Notes under the pieces: generated by a model | The model's database searches: none | Told to the model about the DNA's origin: nothing | Seen by the model: the letters and a program-made list of their open reading frames with translations, nothing else | Assembly: GCA_047125605.1 (NCBI GenBank) | Contig: CP138932.1 | Location: 2,232,001 to 2,296,000, forward strand | Reading direction: 5' to 3' | Source: JAKVBK01 sp022447275 | GTDB lineage: Bacteria > Pseudomonadota > Alphaproteobacteria > Rhodobacterales > Rhodobacteraceae | DNA: 64,000 nucleotides | Translations under genes and position numbers: made by a program | Part shown: positions 8,996 through 17,302 of the stretch, piece after piece | How the letters are laid out: every line of letters begins with the position of its first letter | Position numbering within the stretch: the stretch's first letter is position 1

Positions 8996-10657
8996 ATGAC
9001 AGCACTTGATACCTATCCGTTCGATCCCCCCGCCGCGGCGCGCGACTTTGGCGCAGCCACTCCGCAAGGGCAGGAATGGTGCCGCCGTGGCCTTGGTTGG
9101 CTCTATGGATTTCACCATGAAGAGGCCGTTCTGTGCTTCGAGCGGGCCCTGTCCGAGGATCCCGGCTGCGCCTTTGCCCATTGGGGCATCGGCTTTGCGC
9201 TTGGCCCGAATTACAACAAACCCTGGGAGATTTTCAGCCCCAAGGAGCGCGCCCGCGTGATCGCCCGTGCCCAGAAGGCTGCAGAGCAGGCACAGGCCTG
9301 CGATGGTCCCGAATGGGTGTGCGCTTTGGCCAATGCCCTGCCCAGCAGACTGCCTGAAACCCCGGAAGTAGAAGAGTTCCGTCCGCTGGCTGAGGCCTTC
9401 GCGGAAAGAATGGTCGCCGTGAAGGAGCGGTTTCCAGAGGATCTCGATATCTGCGCGCTGGCCGTGGAGGCCCTGATGACATGCACCCCATGGGCACTGT
9501 GGCATCTGCCCACCGGGACACCCGCCCATCACGCGCACACCCTGCGCGCCAAGGCCATGCTGGATGAGGCGTTTGCCCATAGGCCCGGCGCCGAAGATCA
9601 CCCGGCCCTGCTGCACCTCTACGTGCACTTGATGGAGATGTCGCCCACGCCAGAAATGGCCGTGCGCCGGGGCACCCGCCTGTGCGAGGTTGCCCGCGAT
9701 TCCGGCCATCTGCTCCACATGGGCACCCACATCCACGTGCAGGTCGGCGATTACGCACGGGTGGTCTCCCATAACAGGTCGGCTTTCGAGGTCGATCGCC
9801 GCTACTGGGATCACATCGGGGACGCGTTGGGCTTTTACCGCCTCTACATGGGCCACAATCTTGCCTTCGAGGCCTGGGGGGCAATGTTTCTTGCAGCACC
9901 GGGGCCAGCTTTGCAGGCCTGCGATGATCTCGACACCCTGTTTCCTGACAGTTTCATTCGCACCCACCCCCCCCTGTTCGAGGCCTTCACAACGGTGCGC
10001 GACCACGTCTTAATGCGGTTTGGCATGTGGCAGGCCCTGCTCGATTTGCCACTGCCCGGGGATGGGGACAGCGAATTCTACCCGTTCGCAATTGCCCTGC
10101 GCCACGCCACACGGGCCGTGGCCGCCGCCAATCTGGGACACCACGCGCAGGCCGATGCAGATCTGGCCGCCTTCGAAACCGCCCGAGACCGCATCGATCC
10201 CGAACGGGTGCTGTTCAACAATACCTGCTGGGACATCCTCGCCGTGGCAGAAGGCATGGCGCGGGGCGAGGCGGCGGTCAAACGGGGCGCTGTCGCAGAA
10301 GGGTTGGCACATTTGCGAGAGGCCGTCGCCAACGAAGATGCGCTCAGCTACGAAGAACCTTGGGCGTGGATGATGCCCACGCGCCACGCGCTTGGGGCGC
10401 TTTTGCTGGATGCCGGTCTGGCCGAAGAGGCTGAAGACGTGTTTCGCACCGATCTGGGGCTCAAGCCCGGGCTGATCCGGGCCTGCCACCATCCCGATAA
10501 CATCTGGGCGCTTCAGGGGCTGGATGACTGTTTGAAACTGCGCGGCGCGGATACGGAACGGGCCTATATCGCCCCCCGCCTCGCCGTGGCGCGGGCCTGG
10601 GCCGAGATCGAAGTGGCCGCGGCCTGCCAATGCGCTCTGAAAGCTGCGCGCATCTGA
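8996..10657 (+). CDS. TPR-repeat protein (TTC38-like)
   Basis: A soluble 553-residue helical protein without signal peptide or membrane segments. TPR-like repeats are visible in the N-terminal region (WLYGFHHEEAVLCFERALSE, then AFAHWGIGFALGPNYNKPW) and in the C-terminal third (ALGALLLDAGLAEEAEDVFR). The central segment with HMGTHIHVQVGDY resembles bacterial homologues of tetratricopeptide-repeat protein 38. No catalytic motif is visible and the function is unknown. It is a single-gene unit, divergent from mreB and convergent with leuA. Confidence 0.75.
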   Translation: MTALDTYPFDPPAAARDFGAATPQGQEWCRRGLGWLYGFHHEEAVLCFERALSEDPGCAFAHWGIGFALGPNYNKPWEIFSPKERARVIARAQKAAEQAQACDGPEWVCALANALPSRLPETPEVEEFRPLAEAFAERMVAVKERFPEDLDICALAVEALMTCTPWALWHLPTGTPAHHAHTLRAKAMLDEAFAHRPGAEDHPALLHLYVHLMEMSPTPEMAVRRGTRLCEVARDSGHLLHMGTHIHVQVGDYARVVSHNRSAFEVDRRYWDHIGDALGFYRLYMGHNLAFEAWGAMFLAAPGPALQACDDLDTLFPDSFIRTHPPLFEAFTTVRDHVLMRFGMWQALLDLPLPGDGDSEFYPFAIALRHATRAVAAANLGHHAQADADLAAFETARDRIDPERVLFNNTCWDILAVAEGMARGEAAVKRGAVAEGLAHLREAVANEDALSYEEPWAWMMPTRHALGALLLDAGLAEEAEDVFRTDLGLKPGLIRACHHPDNIWALQGLDDCLKLRGADTERAYIAPRLAVARAWAEIEVAAACQCALKAARI

Positions 10658-10734
10658 GGCGCGGGCGCGATGCAGCCCGCCCCCCGGCTACAGTGGGGCG
10701 AGCTTCAGGGCATCCGGGCGGGCCCGCCGGCTGT

Positions 10735-10750
10735 GCCCCCTTGCGGGGGC
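10735..10750. repeat. GC hairpin between convergent TPR gene and leuA
   Basis: gccccc-ttgc-gggggc forms a 6-bp stem in the 129-bp space between the two convergent stop codons. There is no T run on either side, so it is at best a weak bidirectional transcription stop. Confidence 0.35.
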
Positions 10751-10786
10751 GCAGCGCGGGGCCGGGCCGGGGATGCGGCGATCGTG

Positions 10787-12358
10787 TCAGCTCACATCGC
10801 GGTAGCTGATTTCCTTGGTGTCTTTGCCGGCCTTCTCGCGGCGCACGAGCAGCCGGTTCAGCGCGGCCACATAGGCCCGCACCGAGGCAACAACCGTATC
10901 TGTATCCGCAGATTGCCCCGTCACGATCCGGCCGTCCTCTTCCATGCGCACGGTTACCGTGGCCTGAGCATCAGTGCCTTCCGTCACCGCATGCACCTGG
11001 TAGAGCTGCAACCGTGCCGCGTGAGGAAAGATGTCCTTGACCGCATTGAAGGCCGCATCGACGGGGCCGTCGCCATTGGCGGTCACCTGATGGTCGGTGC
11101 CGTCGACAGTCAGCGTCAGATCCGCGGATTGCGGGGCCTCCGTGCCGCAGATCACACGCAGGAATTTCAATGCCAGACGCTGTTCCCCCTCGGCACCGGC
11201 ATCCTGTACCAGCGCCAGAAGATCCTCGTCATAGACTTCCTTCTTCCGATCTGCGAGCGCCTTGAAGCGGACGAAGATATCGGCCAGTTGATTGTCAGCC
11301 ACCTCAAAGCCCAGATCCTTGAGCTTCGAGCGCAGAGCCGCACGGCCCGAATGCTTGCCCATCACCAGATTGGTCTCTGACAGACCCACGTCCTCCGGGC
11401 GCATGATCTCGAACGTCTCCGCATTCTTGAGCATGCCATCCTGGTGAATGCCGCTCTCGTGGGCGAAGGCGTTCTTACCCACGATTGCCTTATTGAACTG
11501 CACCGGGAAGCCCGACACCGTGGCCACCCGCCGGGACACATGCATCAGCTTGGTGCTGTCCACACCGGTGACGAAGGGCATGATGTCGTGGCGCACCTTG
11601 AGGGCCATGACAACTTCCTCGAGCGCGGTATTGCCCGCTCGCTCCCCCAGCCCGTTGATCGTGCATTCGATCTGGCGCGCGCCGCCCTCCACGGCGGCAA
11701 GGGCGTTGGCCGTCGCCATGCCCAGATCGTTGTGGCAGTGCGTGGCAAAGATGATCTCATCCGCACCGGGCACTTCTGCCACAAGCCGGCGGATCAGATC
11801 AGCACTTTCGACGGGGGCCGTATAGCCCACCGTGTCGGGGATGTTGATCGTCGTGGCTCCGGCCCTGATCGCAATCTCCACCACACGGGCGAGGTAGTCC
11901 CACTCCGTGCGGGTGGCATCCATCGGAGACCATTGCACGTTGTCGCACAGGTTGCGCGCATGGGTCACCGTATCGTGGATGCGGTCGGCCATTTCATCCT
12001 TGGTGAGGTTGGGGATGGCGCGGTGCAGGGGCGAGGTGCCAATAAAGGTGTGGATGCGCGGCGAGCGGGCATGTTTGACCGCCTCCCAGCAGCGATCGAT
12101 GTCCTTGTAATTGGCGCGCGCCAGGCCACAGATCGTGGCCCGGTTGGCGTTTTTCGCAATCTCGGACACGGCGGCGAAATCGCCGTCCGATGCGATCGGG
12201 AAGCCGGCTTCGATGATGTCCACGCCCATCTCGTCGAGCAGGCCCGCGATTTCGAGCTTCTCATTGTGGGTCATGGTGGCGCCGGGGCTCTGCTCACCGT
12301 CGCGCAAAGTGGTGTCGAAAATCAGGACGCGGCCTGCGTCATTTGCGTCAGTCGTCAT
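10787..12358 (-). CDS. leuA: 2-isopropylmalate synthase
   Basis: Condenses acetyl-CoA with 2-ketoisovalerate, the committed step of leucine synthesis. The 523-residue protein has the TIM-barrel catalytic signature DTTLRDGEQSPGA near residue 15, the metal-binding HCHNDLGMA and the GLGERAGNTALEE signature, followed by the C-terminal allosteric domain (residues about 390-510) that binds leucine. The length matches bacterial type LeuA. It lies downstream of cobS in the same direction but is separated by a 245-bp leader region with a leucine attenuator, so it is its own transcription unit. Confidence 0.97.
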   Translation of the reverse strand: MTTDANDAGRVLIFDTTLRDGEQSPGATMTHNEKLEIAGLLDEMGVDIIEAGFPIASDGDFAAVSEIAKNANRATICGLARANYKDIDRCWEAVKHARSPRIHTFIGTSPLHRAIPNLTKDEMADRIHDTVTHARNLCDNVQWSPMDATRTEWDYLARVVEIAIRAGATTINIPDTVGYTAPVESADLIRRLVAEVPGADEIIFATHCHNDLGMATANALAAVEGGARQIECTINGLGERAGNTALEEVVMALKVRHDIMPFVTGVDSTKLMHVSRRVATVSGFPVQFNKAIVGKNAFAHESGIHQDGMLKNAETFEIMRPEDVGLSETNLVMGKHSGRAALRSKLKDLGFEVADNQLADIFVRFKALADRKKEVYDEDLLALVQDAGAEGEQRLALKFLRVICGTEAPQSADLTLTVDGTDHQVTANGDGPVDAAFNAVKDIFPHAARLQLYQVHAVTEGTDAQATVTVRMEEDGRIVTGQSADTDTVVASVRAYVAALNRLLVRREKAGKDTKEISYRDVS

Positions 12359-12421
12359 CTGGGAAGTCCTTGAAAGTCTGTCTGTCTGCTGCTGTTTCTA
12401 GATGGCGCGTCGTGCACAAAT

Positions 12422-12457
12422 CCTCTGAGCGTTCGCGCCGGACGGCACGCTCAGAGG
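12422..12457 (-). terminator. Leucine attenuator hairpin upstream of leuA
   Basis: On the minus strand CCTCTGAGCG is followed after 16 nt by its complement CGCTCAGAGG (arms 12447-12457 and 12422-12432, an 11-bp perfect stem; part of the loop can pair further). The 5' arm contains the end and stop codon of the Leu-rich leader peptide. The hairpin is followed by ATTTGTG, a weak U-rich tract. Position and coupling to the leader peptide indicate an attenuator, although the T run is poorer than in enteric examples. Confidence 0.75.
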
Positions 12458-12540
12458 CACGTTAGCAGCAGAAGGCCGGCACGCGCAGACGCACCGCGCA
12501 GAGCGGTGGCGGGATTCAGGATATGCCGGTTCGAATTCAT
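12451..12540 (-). CDS. leuA leader peptide (attenuation)
   Basis: A 29-codon reading frame on the minus strand, 92 bp upstream of leuA. Leucine is 7 of 29 residues, including four consecutive leucine codons CTT CTG CTG CTA followed by T-C-L and stop. The stop codon lies in the 5' arm of the 11-bp hairpin, the classic geometry in which a ribosome stalled for leucyl-tRNA would favour read-through. Two further in-frame ATGs allow a start at 12549 (32 codons). No strong ribosome binding site is visible. A possible promoter TTGAAC (12593-12598) with TTTTCA 17 bp later lies just upstream. Confidence 0.7.
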   Translation of the reverse strand: MNSNRHILNPATALRGASARAGLLLLTCL

Positions 12541-12603
12541 GGGCATCATGATACGCAGGCGCGCTGGATTGAAAAGCCCCAATCTGCAGCAGGTTCAAGG
12601 GTG

Positions 12604-13356
12604 TTACATCATTGCCTGCACTGCAATTAGCCCGGCGGCTTCCGAGGCCAGCTGCACCGCGCCCAGCACGTCGCCTGTCTGCCCGCCGATGCGGCGCTGT
12701 GCGCGCCATGCAAGATAGGCCGTGACCGCAATCATCGGCACACAGACCCCGATAACGGGCCACAACAAGGCCACTGCAAGCACAGCGCCCGGCGCCAGCG
12801 CCTTGCCAGACCCGCCCGCGGCCTTGTCGCCCAGCCCGCCTTCCCGGGCCGAGGGCATCCAGACCAGCACCGCCGCCATGCACACACGGCTGGCCACGCA
12901 GACACCCAACACCAAAATCAGGGTATGGCGCGCCGCGCCGCCCGCCCAGATCTGCGCCAGACCAAGCGCCCACAGTGCCAAAACGACCCCAAGCGCCATC
13001 ACCCCATAGGCCCCGATGCGACTGTCTTTCATGATCTCGAGGCAATGGGCCCTGTCGCGCCCGCCGCCAAGCCCGTCGGCCGTATCGGCCAGCCCGTCCG
13101 CATGCAGGCCACCTGTCGCCATCAGCATGGCGCCCAAAGCAAGAACGGCAGCGATCATGGCGGGCAGCGCTGTCAGATATATCGCGCCGGCGCTGACGGC
13201 CCAGATCACCGCACCGATTGGCAGCCCCACCAGAGGATAGGCCCAAATGGCCGCGTTTAACGGGGGCGGCGCCGCAGTGAACCGGCCCACCGGCAGCCGG
13301 GTCAGCAACATCACGGCAAGACGCAGCTCTGCCAGACGCGCGGCAACCGGTGTCAT
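12604..13356 (-). CDS. cobS: Adenosylcobinamide-GDP ribazoletransferase (cobalamin synthase; aerobic name CobV)
   Basis: Joins AdoCbi-GDP and alpha-ribazole at the membrane in the last stage of cobalamin assembly. The 250-residue product is a polytopic membrane protein with the family motif GGLHADGLADTADGLGGG and KDSRIGAYG in the N-terminal third. Its start overlaps the cobT stop by 4 bp, placing it last in the cobU-cobT-cobS operon. This is not the CobS subunit of cobaltochelatase, which shares the symbol. Confidence 0.95.
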   Translation of the reverse strand: MTPVAARLAELRLAVMLLTRLPVGRFTAAPPPLNAAIWAYPLVGLPIGAVIWAVSAGAIYLTALPAMIAAVLALGAMLMATGGLHADGLADTADGLGGGRDRAHCLEIMKDSRIGAYGVMALGVVLALWALGLAQIWAGGAARHTLILVLGVCVASRVCMAAVLVWMPSAREGGLGDKAAGGSGKALAPGAVLAVALLWPVIGVCVPMIAVTAYLAWRAQRRIGGQTGDVLGAVQLASEAAGLIAVQAMM

Positions 13357-14369
13357 CCGTCTGCGACGCCCGCTTCGGCAAAGGTGGCCATCCCGTTATG
13401 ACAGGCCAGCGCCCCGCGCAGGATATTGAGCGCAAGCGCCGCCCCAGTGCCTTCCCCAAGCGCCATGTTGAATGTGAGGATCGGTTCCTTGTCCATCTGC
13501 TCCAACAACTTGGCGTGGCCGGGCTCGGCAGACAGGTGCCCAACGAGGCAGTGATCCAGCAGGTCCGGTGCCATGTCGAACAGCGGCACAACCGCAGCCG
13601 TACAGATATAGCCATCCAACATCACGGGGATGCTGCGCGCGCGCGCCTCGATCACGGCGCCGCACAGGGCGGCCTGTTCCCGCCCGCCCAGCGCAGCCAG
13701 CATATCCAATCCGCGCAGCCCGGCATGGCGCGCAAGGCCTGCCTCGATCACCCGCGCCTTGAGCGCCTTGCCAGCTTCGTCCGATCCGGTGCCGCGGCCC
13801 ACCCATTCCGACGCAGCCCCCCCAAAGCCCGCGCAAGCCAAGGCTGCAGATATGGTCGAGTTTCCGATGCCCATCTCACCAAGGCTGATCACGCTGGCCT
13901 CAGCGTCCACGGCAGCGGCTCCGCGTTGCATAGCATCAAGTGTTTCCTCGGGCGTCATGGCGGCCGCCTCAGTGAAATCCGCCGTCGGCGTTTCAAGATC
14001 CAGCGCAATCACGGAAAGCTCTGCCCCGGCCAGCGCGCACAGCTGATTGATGGCCGCACCGCCCTGCTCGAAATTGGCAACCATCTGCACGGTGACGTCC
14101 TGGGGAAACGGGTTAACGCCCTGAGCGCACACCCCATGGTTTCCCGCAAAAACCAAAGCCTGCATCTTGGAAATCTCTGGATGCGCAGTGCCCTGCCAAG
14201 CGGCCATGAATGCCGCCAGATCCTCGAGCCTGCCCAATGCAAACGGCGGCTTTGTCAGGCTCATCTGGCGTGCAGCAGCCGCAGCGCGCGCCTGTTTGTC
14301 AGGTTGCGGCAAGGCGCCGAGCAAACCTGCAACATCATTGAGCGATTTGGCTTCAGAAAGAATGGTCAT
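13353..14369 (-). CDS. cobT: Nicotinate-nucleotide-dimethylbenzimidazole phosphoribosyltransferase (aerobic name CobU)
   Basis: Forms alpha-ribazole phosphate from DMB and NaMN for the lower ligand of cobalamin. The 338-residue product has the expected length and motifs, including FAGNHGVCAQGVNPFPQDVT, ISLGEMGIGNSTISAAL, and the C-terminal LNMALGEGTGAALAL with the catalytic glutamate. It overlaps cobU upstream by 17 bp and cobS downstream by 4 bp. Confidence 0.96.
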   Translation of the reverse strand: MTILSEAKSLNDVAGLLGALPQPDKQARAAAAARQMSLTKPPFALGRLEDLAAFMAAWQGTAHPEISKMQALVFAGNHGVCAQGVNPFPQDVTVQMVANFEQGGAAINQLCALAGAELSVIALDLETPTADFTEAAAMTPEETLDAMQRGAAAVDAEASVISLGEMGIGNSTISAALACAGFGGAASEWVGRGTGSDEAGKALKARVIEAGLARHAGLRGLDMLAALGGREQAALCGAVIEARARSIPVMLDGYICTAAVVPLFDMAPDLLDHCLVGHLSAEPGHAKLLEQMDKEPILTFNMALGEGTGAALALNILRGALACHNGMATFAEAGVADG

Positions 14370-14877
14370 TCGGTTTCACTTTCACAGGACATCCGGCCAC
14401 GCTGAGCCATACGCTTTCGCAGGCTTCGGCCACGGTTTGATTGAGCCATCCCGCAGCATCGCGGAACTCTCTTGCAAGTTTGTTTTCGGGGACGATGCCG
14501 CCCCCGACTTCGTTGGTCACCAAAATGACCGGGGCGGTCTGCGCATCCAGCGCCCGGACAAGGCGTTCGCCTGCATCCCGCCAATCTGCGCCATCCAGCA
14601 TCAGATTGCTCAGCCAAAGCGTGAGGCAATCCACCAGCCGCGGCGCGTCGCCATCGGTCTGTTGGAGGGCAGACACAAGATCGCGCGGGGCATGAATGGT
14701 CTGCCATTCGGGGCCGCGACGGGCTTGATGGACGGCAACACGTTGCGCCATCTCATCATCCCAGACCTCGCTGGTGGCGATATAGATCGCGCGGCCCATG
14801 GGCCTCAGGGCCAGTTTTTCGGCCAGTTGCGACTTGCCCGAACGGGCGCCGCCTGTGATCAGTATCGACTTATGCAT
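14353..14877 (-). CDS. cobU: Adenosylcobinamide kinase / adenosylcobinamide-phosphate guanylyltransferase (aerobic name CobP)
   Basis: Bifunctional enzyme that phosphorylates adenosylcobinamide and transfers GMP to it. The 174-residue product starts MHKSILITGGARSGKS, with the Walker A loop at residues 9-16, and contains LVTNEVGGGIVPEN, conserved in the family. The start at 14877 is chosen because the P-loop of this family lies within the first 20 residues. It is the first gene of the cobU-cobT-cobS operon and is divergent from the phosphatase gene across only 50 bp. Confidence 0.95.
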   Translation of the reverse strand: MHKSILITGGARSGKSQLAEKLALRPMGRAIYIATSEVWDDEMAQRVAVHQARRGPEWQTIHAPRDLVSALQQTDGDAPRLVDCLTLWLSNLMLDGADWRDAGERLVRALDAQTAPVILVTNEVGGGIVPENKLAREFRDAAGWLNQTVAEACESVWLSVAGCPVKVKPNDHSF

Positions 14878-14927
14878 CGTGCCGTGAAAAAGCAGTTTTG
14901 CGGCAAGAAGGAAAGCAGGAACGCGAC

Positions 14928-15536
14928 ATGGCGCAGGCAAAGGCGACAGATCAGCCCCGGTTTGGGGCAGAGTTGGTTCTCGTCCGCCACGGCCCCGTGG
15001 CCTGGAGCGACCGTCTGTGCGGGCGCACCGATACGCCTGCCCGGCTTGCGGAGGCTCCGATCGCGGCCACCCGCAAACTGCTGCCCGCCGCAGCCCCGCT
15101 GATCAGCAGCCCGGCCCGGCGCTGCATCGAAACCGCAGCGGCCCTCTATCCCGGCCAAGATCCGGAACAGGATGCCCACCTGTGGGAGCAAGATTTCGGC
15201 GCCCATGACGGATTGCCCTATGCCGATCTGCCGGATATCGGCGTGCTTTCCTCCGAGGACCTTGCAGCCTATGCCCCCCCGCAGGGCGAAAGCTTTGCAG
15301 ACGTGGCGCACCGGATCGATGGACCCCTGCGGGCCCAGGCCAAGCAGGCCCACGCGGATGGTCGCCCCCGTGTGCTGGTGGTCCATGCGGGTGTGATCCG
15401 CGCCGCGCTGGGGCTGGTGATGGGACATGTTCCCGCCGGGCTGGCGTTTGAAATCGCCCATCTGTCCGTCACCCGGCTGCGGGCCGGCGCGGCCGGTCCG
15501 ATCTCGATCATCGAAGCAGGGAAGACGGCGCCATGA
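14928..15536 (+). CDS. Histidine phosphatase family protein, probable alpha-ribazole phosphatase
   Basis: A 202-residue phosphoglycerate-mutase-fold phosphatase with the RHG motif LVLVRHGPVAW at about residues 16-26 and a second histidine in VLVVHAGVIRA. Its setting, divergent from cobU and 4 bp overlapped with bluE, suggests that it dephosphorylates alpha-ribazole 5'-phosphate or a related corrinoid intermediate, as Salmonella CobC does; that substrate is inferred from context. The start at 14928 has a purine-rich gcagga upstream; an earlier in-frame ATG at 14898 is possible. Confidence 0.8.
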   Translation: MAQAKATDQPRFGAELVLVRHGPVAWSDRLCGRTDTPARLAEAPIAATRKLLPAAAPLISSPARRCIETAAALYPGQDPEQDAHLWEQDFGAHDGLPYADLPDIGVLSSEDLAAYAPPQGESFADVAHRIDGPLRAQAKQAHADGRPRVLVVHAGVIRAALGLVMGHVPAGLAFEIAHLSVTRLRAGAAGPISIIEAGKTAP

Positions 15537-16333
15537 CGCAAGTGTCTGTTCCGGGCCATTTTGGCGAATGGCTGCAAGGGCGGCTTGGGCCGCAAGGCCC
15601 GGTTGCGCTGCTCACCTTGCCTTGCCCTGCCTTGCGCGTCACGGCCGGCCCCGCGACACGGCCGACACCGCCCCCGCCATTCAACTCGGTCCAGCTCGAT
15701 TCTTTCTTCAGAGCGCTTGGCGTGCCGCGGCCCAAACCGTGGCCCCTGCTTGTCCGCGACATGCCGCTGGGCGCGGGCGCGGGCGCCTCCACGGCAACGC
15801 TGATGGCGCTGGCGCAGGCGGCGGGGTTCGACGGCCCCGCAGAGGTGTTGGCCAAAGCCTGCATCGACATTGAGGGCGCAAGCGACCCGCTGATGCTGCC
15901 TGCACCAGACCAGGTGCTCTGGGCCTCTCGCGAGGGCCGGGTGCTGGCAGAGCTGCCCGCTCCTCCGGCCTGCGATATTCTGGGCGGGTTCTGGGGCGCC
16001 CCGGAGCGGACCAACCCTGAAGACGAAGCCTTTGATGACATCACCGATCTTGTTGAGTTGTGGAAAGTGGCTGCGGGCAATGGCGATTTGGCGGAATGCG
16101 CGATGCTTGCGGCGGCGTCCGCACAACGCTGTTCACAGCGGCGCAGCGATGCGCGCGACCCCACATCGGAGTTGGCCCGCGCTCTGGGCGCTCTGGGACA
16201 TGTCCGGGCGCATACGGGATCGGCCCGCGGGCTGATCTTTCCCCGGGGCGCAATGCCTGCCAAAGCCCCGGATCTGATGTCGGCGGCGGGCCTGCACTCT
16301 GTGTTTCAATTCCGCGCGGGCGCCGCGCAATGA
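15533..16333 (+). CDS. bluE: GHMP-family L-threonine kinase for cobalamin side chain (PduX/BluE-like)
   Basis: Predicted to phosphorylate L-threonine to the phosphate used for the aminopropanol linker. The 266-residue product starts MTQVSVPGHFGEWLQG, typical of PduX-like proteins, and has the GHMP ATP-binding loop PLGAGAGASTAT at about residues 77-88. Proteins of this type in Rhodobacter are called BluE. It overlaps the phosphatase and cbiB by 4 bp on each side, consistent with coupled expression with cbiB and the threonine-phosphate decarboxylase. Confidence 0.75.
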   Translation: MTQVSVPGHFGEWLQGRLGPQGPVALLTLPCPALRVTAGPATRPTPPPPFNSVQLDSFFRALGVPRPKPWPLLVRDMPLGAGAGASTATLMALAQAAGFDGPAEVLAKACIDIEGASDPLMLPAPDQVLWASREGRVLAELPAPPACDILGGFWGAPERTNPEDEAFDDITDLVELWKVAAGNGDLAECAMLAAASAQRCSQRRSDARDPTSELARALGALGHVRAHTGSARGLIFPRGAMPAKAPDLMSAAGLHSVFQFRAGAAQ

Positions 16334-17274
16334 GCGGGTTTGCCGCTGCAATGCTCGTGGGCCTGATCCTCGATGCCCTGCTGGGCTGGCCCACGCGCCT
16401 TTATGCGCGCATCGGGCATCCGGTCACGTGGCTGGGCCGGTTAATCACCGGGCTGGAGCAGGCGCTGAACCGCGGTTCCCATGCCCAAAGACTTTTCGGC
16501 GGAGCGGTCTGTGTCATCGCAGCGCTGGCCGCCACGGTGGGGCCTGCGATCTGGCTGCAGGCGGTTTTGCCCAGCGGCTGGGCCGGGCTTCTGCTGACAG
16601 GGGCTCTGGCCTGGCCGCTGATTGCCGCCCGCTCCATGCATGATCACGTTGCAGCAGTTGCCCGCCCTTTGGCCGCAGGCGCATTGCCCGAGGCACGACA
16701 GGCGGTGGCAATGATCGTCGGGCGCGAGACGGAGGCGCTCAGCAGCGCAGGCGTGGCGCGCGCCGGGCTGGAAAGCCTCGCAGAGAACACATCGGATGGG
16801 ATCGTGGCCCCGATCTTTTGGGGCGTGGTGGCCGGCCTGCCCGGGATTGTGGCCTACAAGACCATCAACACGCTGGATTCGATGATCGGCTACCGGACAG
16901 AGCGCTATGATGCCTTTGGCAAGGTGGCCGCGCGGCTCGACGATTTGGTCAACCTGATCCCGGCCCCGCTCACCGGGCTGCTCTTCGCCGCGTCGAGCCG
17001 CCAGACATGGGCTGCCCTCGGCTGCATGGCGCAAGATGGCCGCAAGCACCGCTCGCCCAATGCGGGCTGGCCCGAGGCGGCGATGGCGGGCGCCCTTGGG
17101 CTGCGCCTGTCAGGTCCGCGTGTCTATGGGGATGGGCAGATGTCCGAAGATCCCTATGTCAACGCCGACAAGCCCGACCCGATCGCAGATGATTTGCTGC
17201 GTGGACTTCAGCTGTTCGTTCGGGCAATGCTCCTGCTGGGGGGTGTGCTGCTCGGCATCTGGCTGCTGGGCTGA
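16330..17274 (+). CDS. cbiB: Adenosylcobinamide-phosphate synthase (aerobic name CobD)
   Basis: Attaches aminopropanol phosphate to cobyric acid. The 314-residue membrane protein has several hydrophobic segments and the conserved AENTSDGIVAPIFWG and YKTINTLDSMIGYRTERYDAFG motifs. ATG at 16330 overlaps the bluE stop (ATGA), which decides the start; the frame extends upstream but without family similarity. Confidence 0.95.
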   Translation: MSGFAAAMLVGLILDALLGWPTRLYARIGHPVTWLGRLITGLEQALNRGSHAQRLFGGAVCVIAALAATVGPAIWLQAVLPSGWAGLLLTGALAWPLIAARSMHDHVAAVARPLAAGALPEARQAVAMIVGRETEALSSAGVARAGLESLAENTSDGIVAPIFWGVVAGLPGIVAYKTINTLDSMIGYRTERYDAFGKVAARLDDLVNLIPAPLTGLLFAASSRQTWAALGCMAQDGRKHRSPNAGWPEAAMAGALGLRLSGPRVYGDGQMSEDPYVNADKPDPIADDLLRGLQLFVRAMLLLGGVLLGIWLLG

Positions 17275-17302
17275 CACCGATCAATCAGGCGGCTTCGGCG
17301 GA

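Noticed and set aside
8732..10006. 424-codon minus-strand frame opposite the TPR gene
   Set aside because: It is antisense to a protein with coherent TPR repeats and runs into the mreB start in another frame; no recognisable domain.
11444..12373. 309-codon plus-strand frame opposite leuA
   Set aside because: Antisense of a well-conserved LeuA coding region; composition typical of a shadow frame.
12398..13615. 405-codon minus-strand frame across cobS, the leuA leader and cobT
   Set aside because: Out of frame with CobS, CobT and the leader peptide, all of which have strong family or codon evidence.
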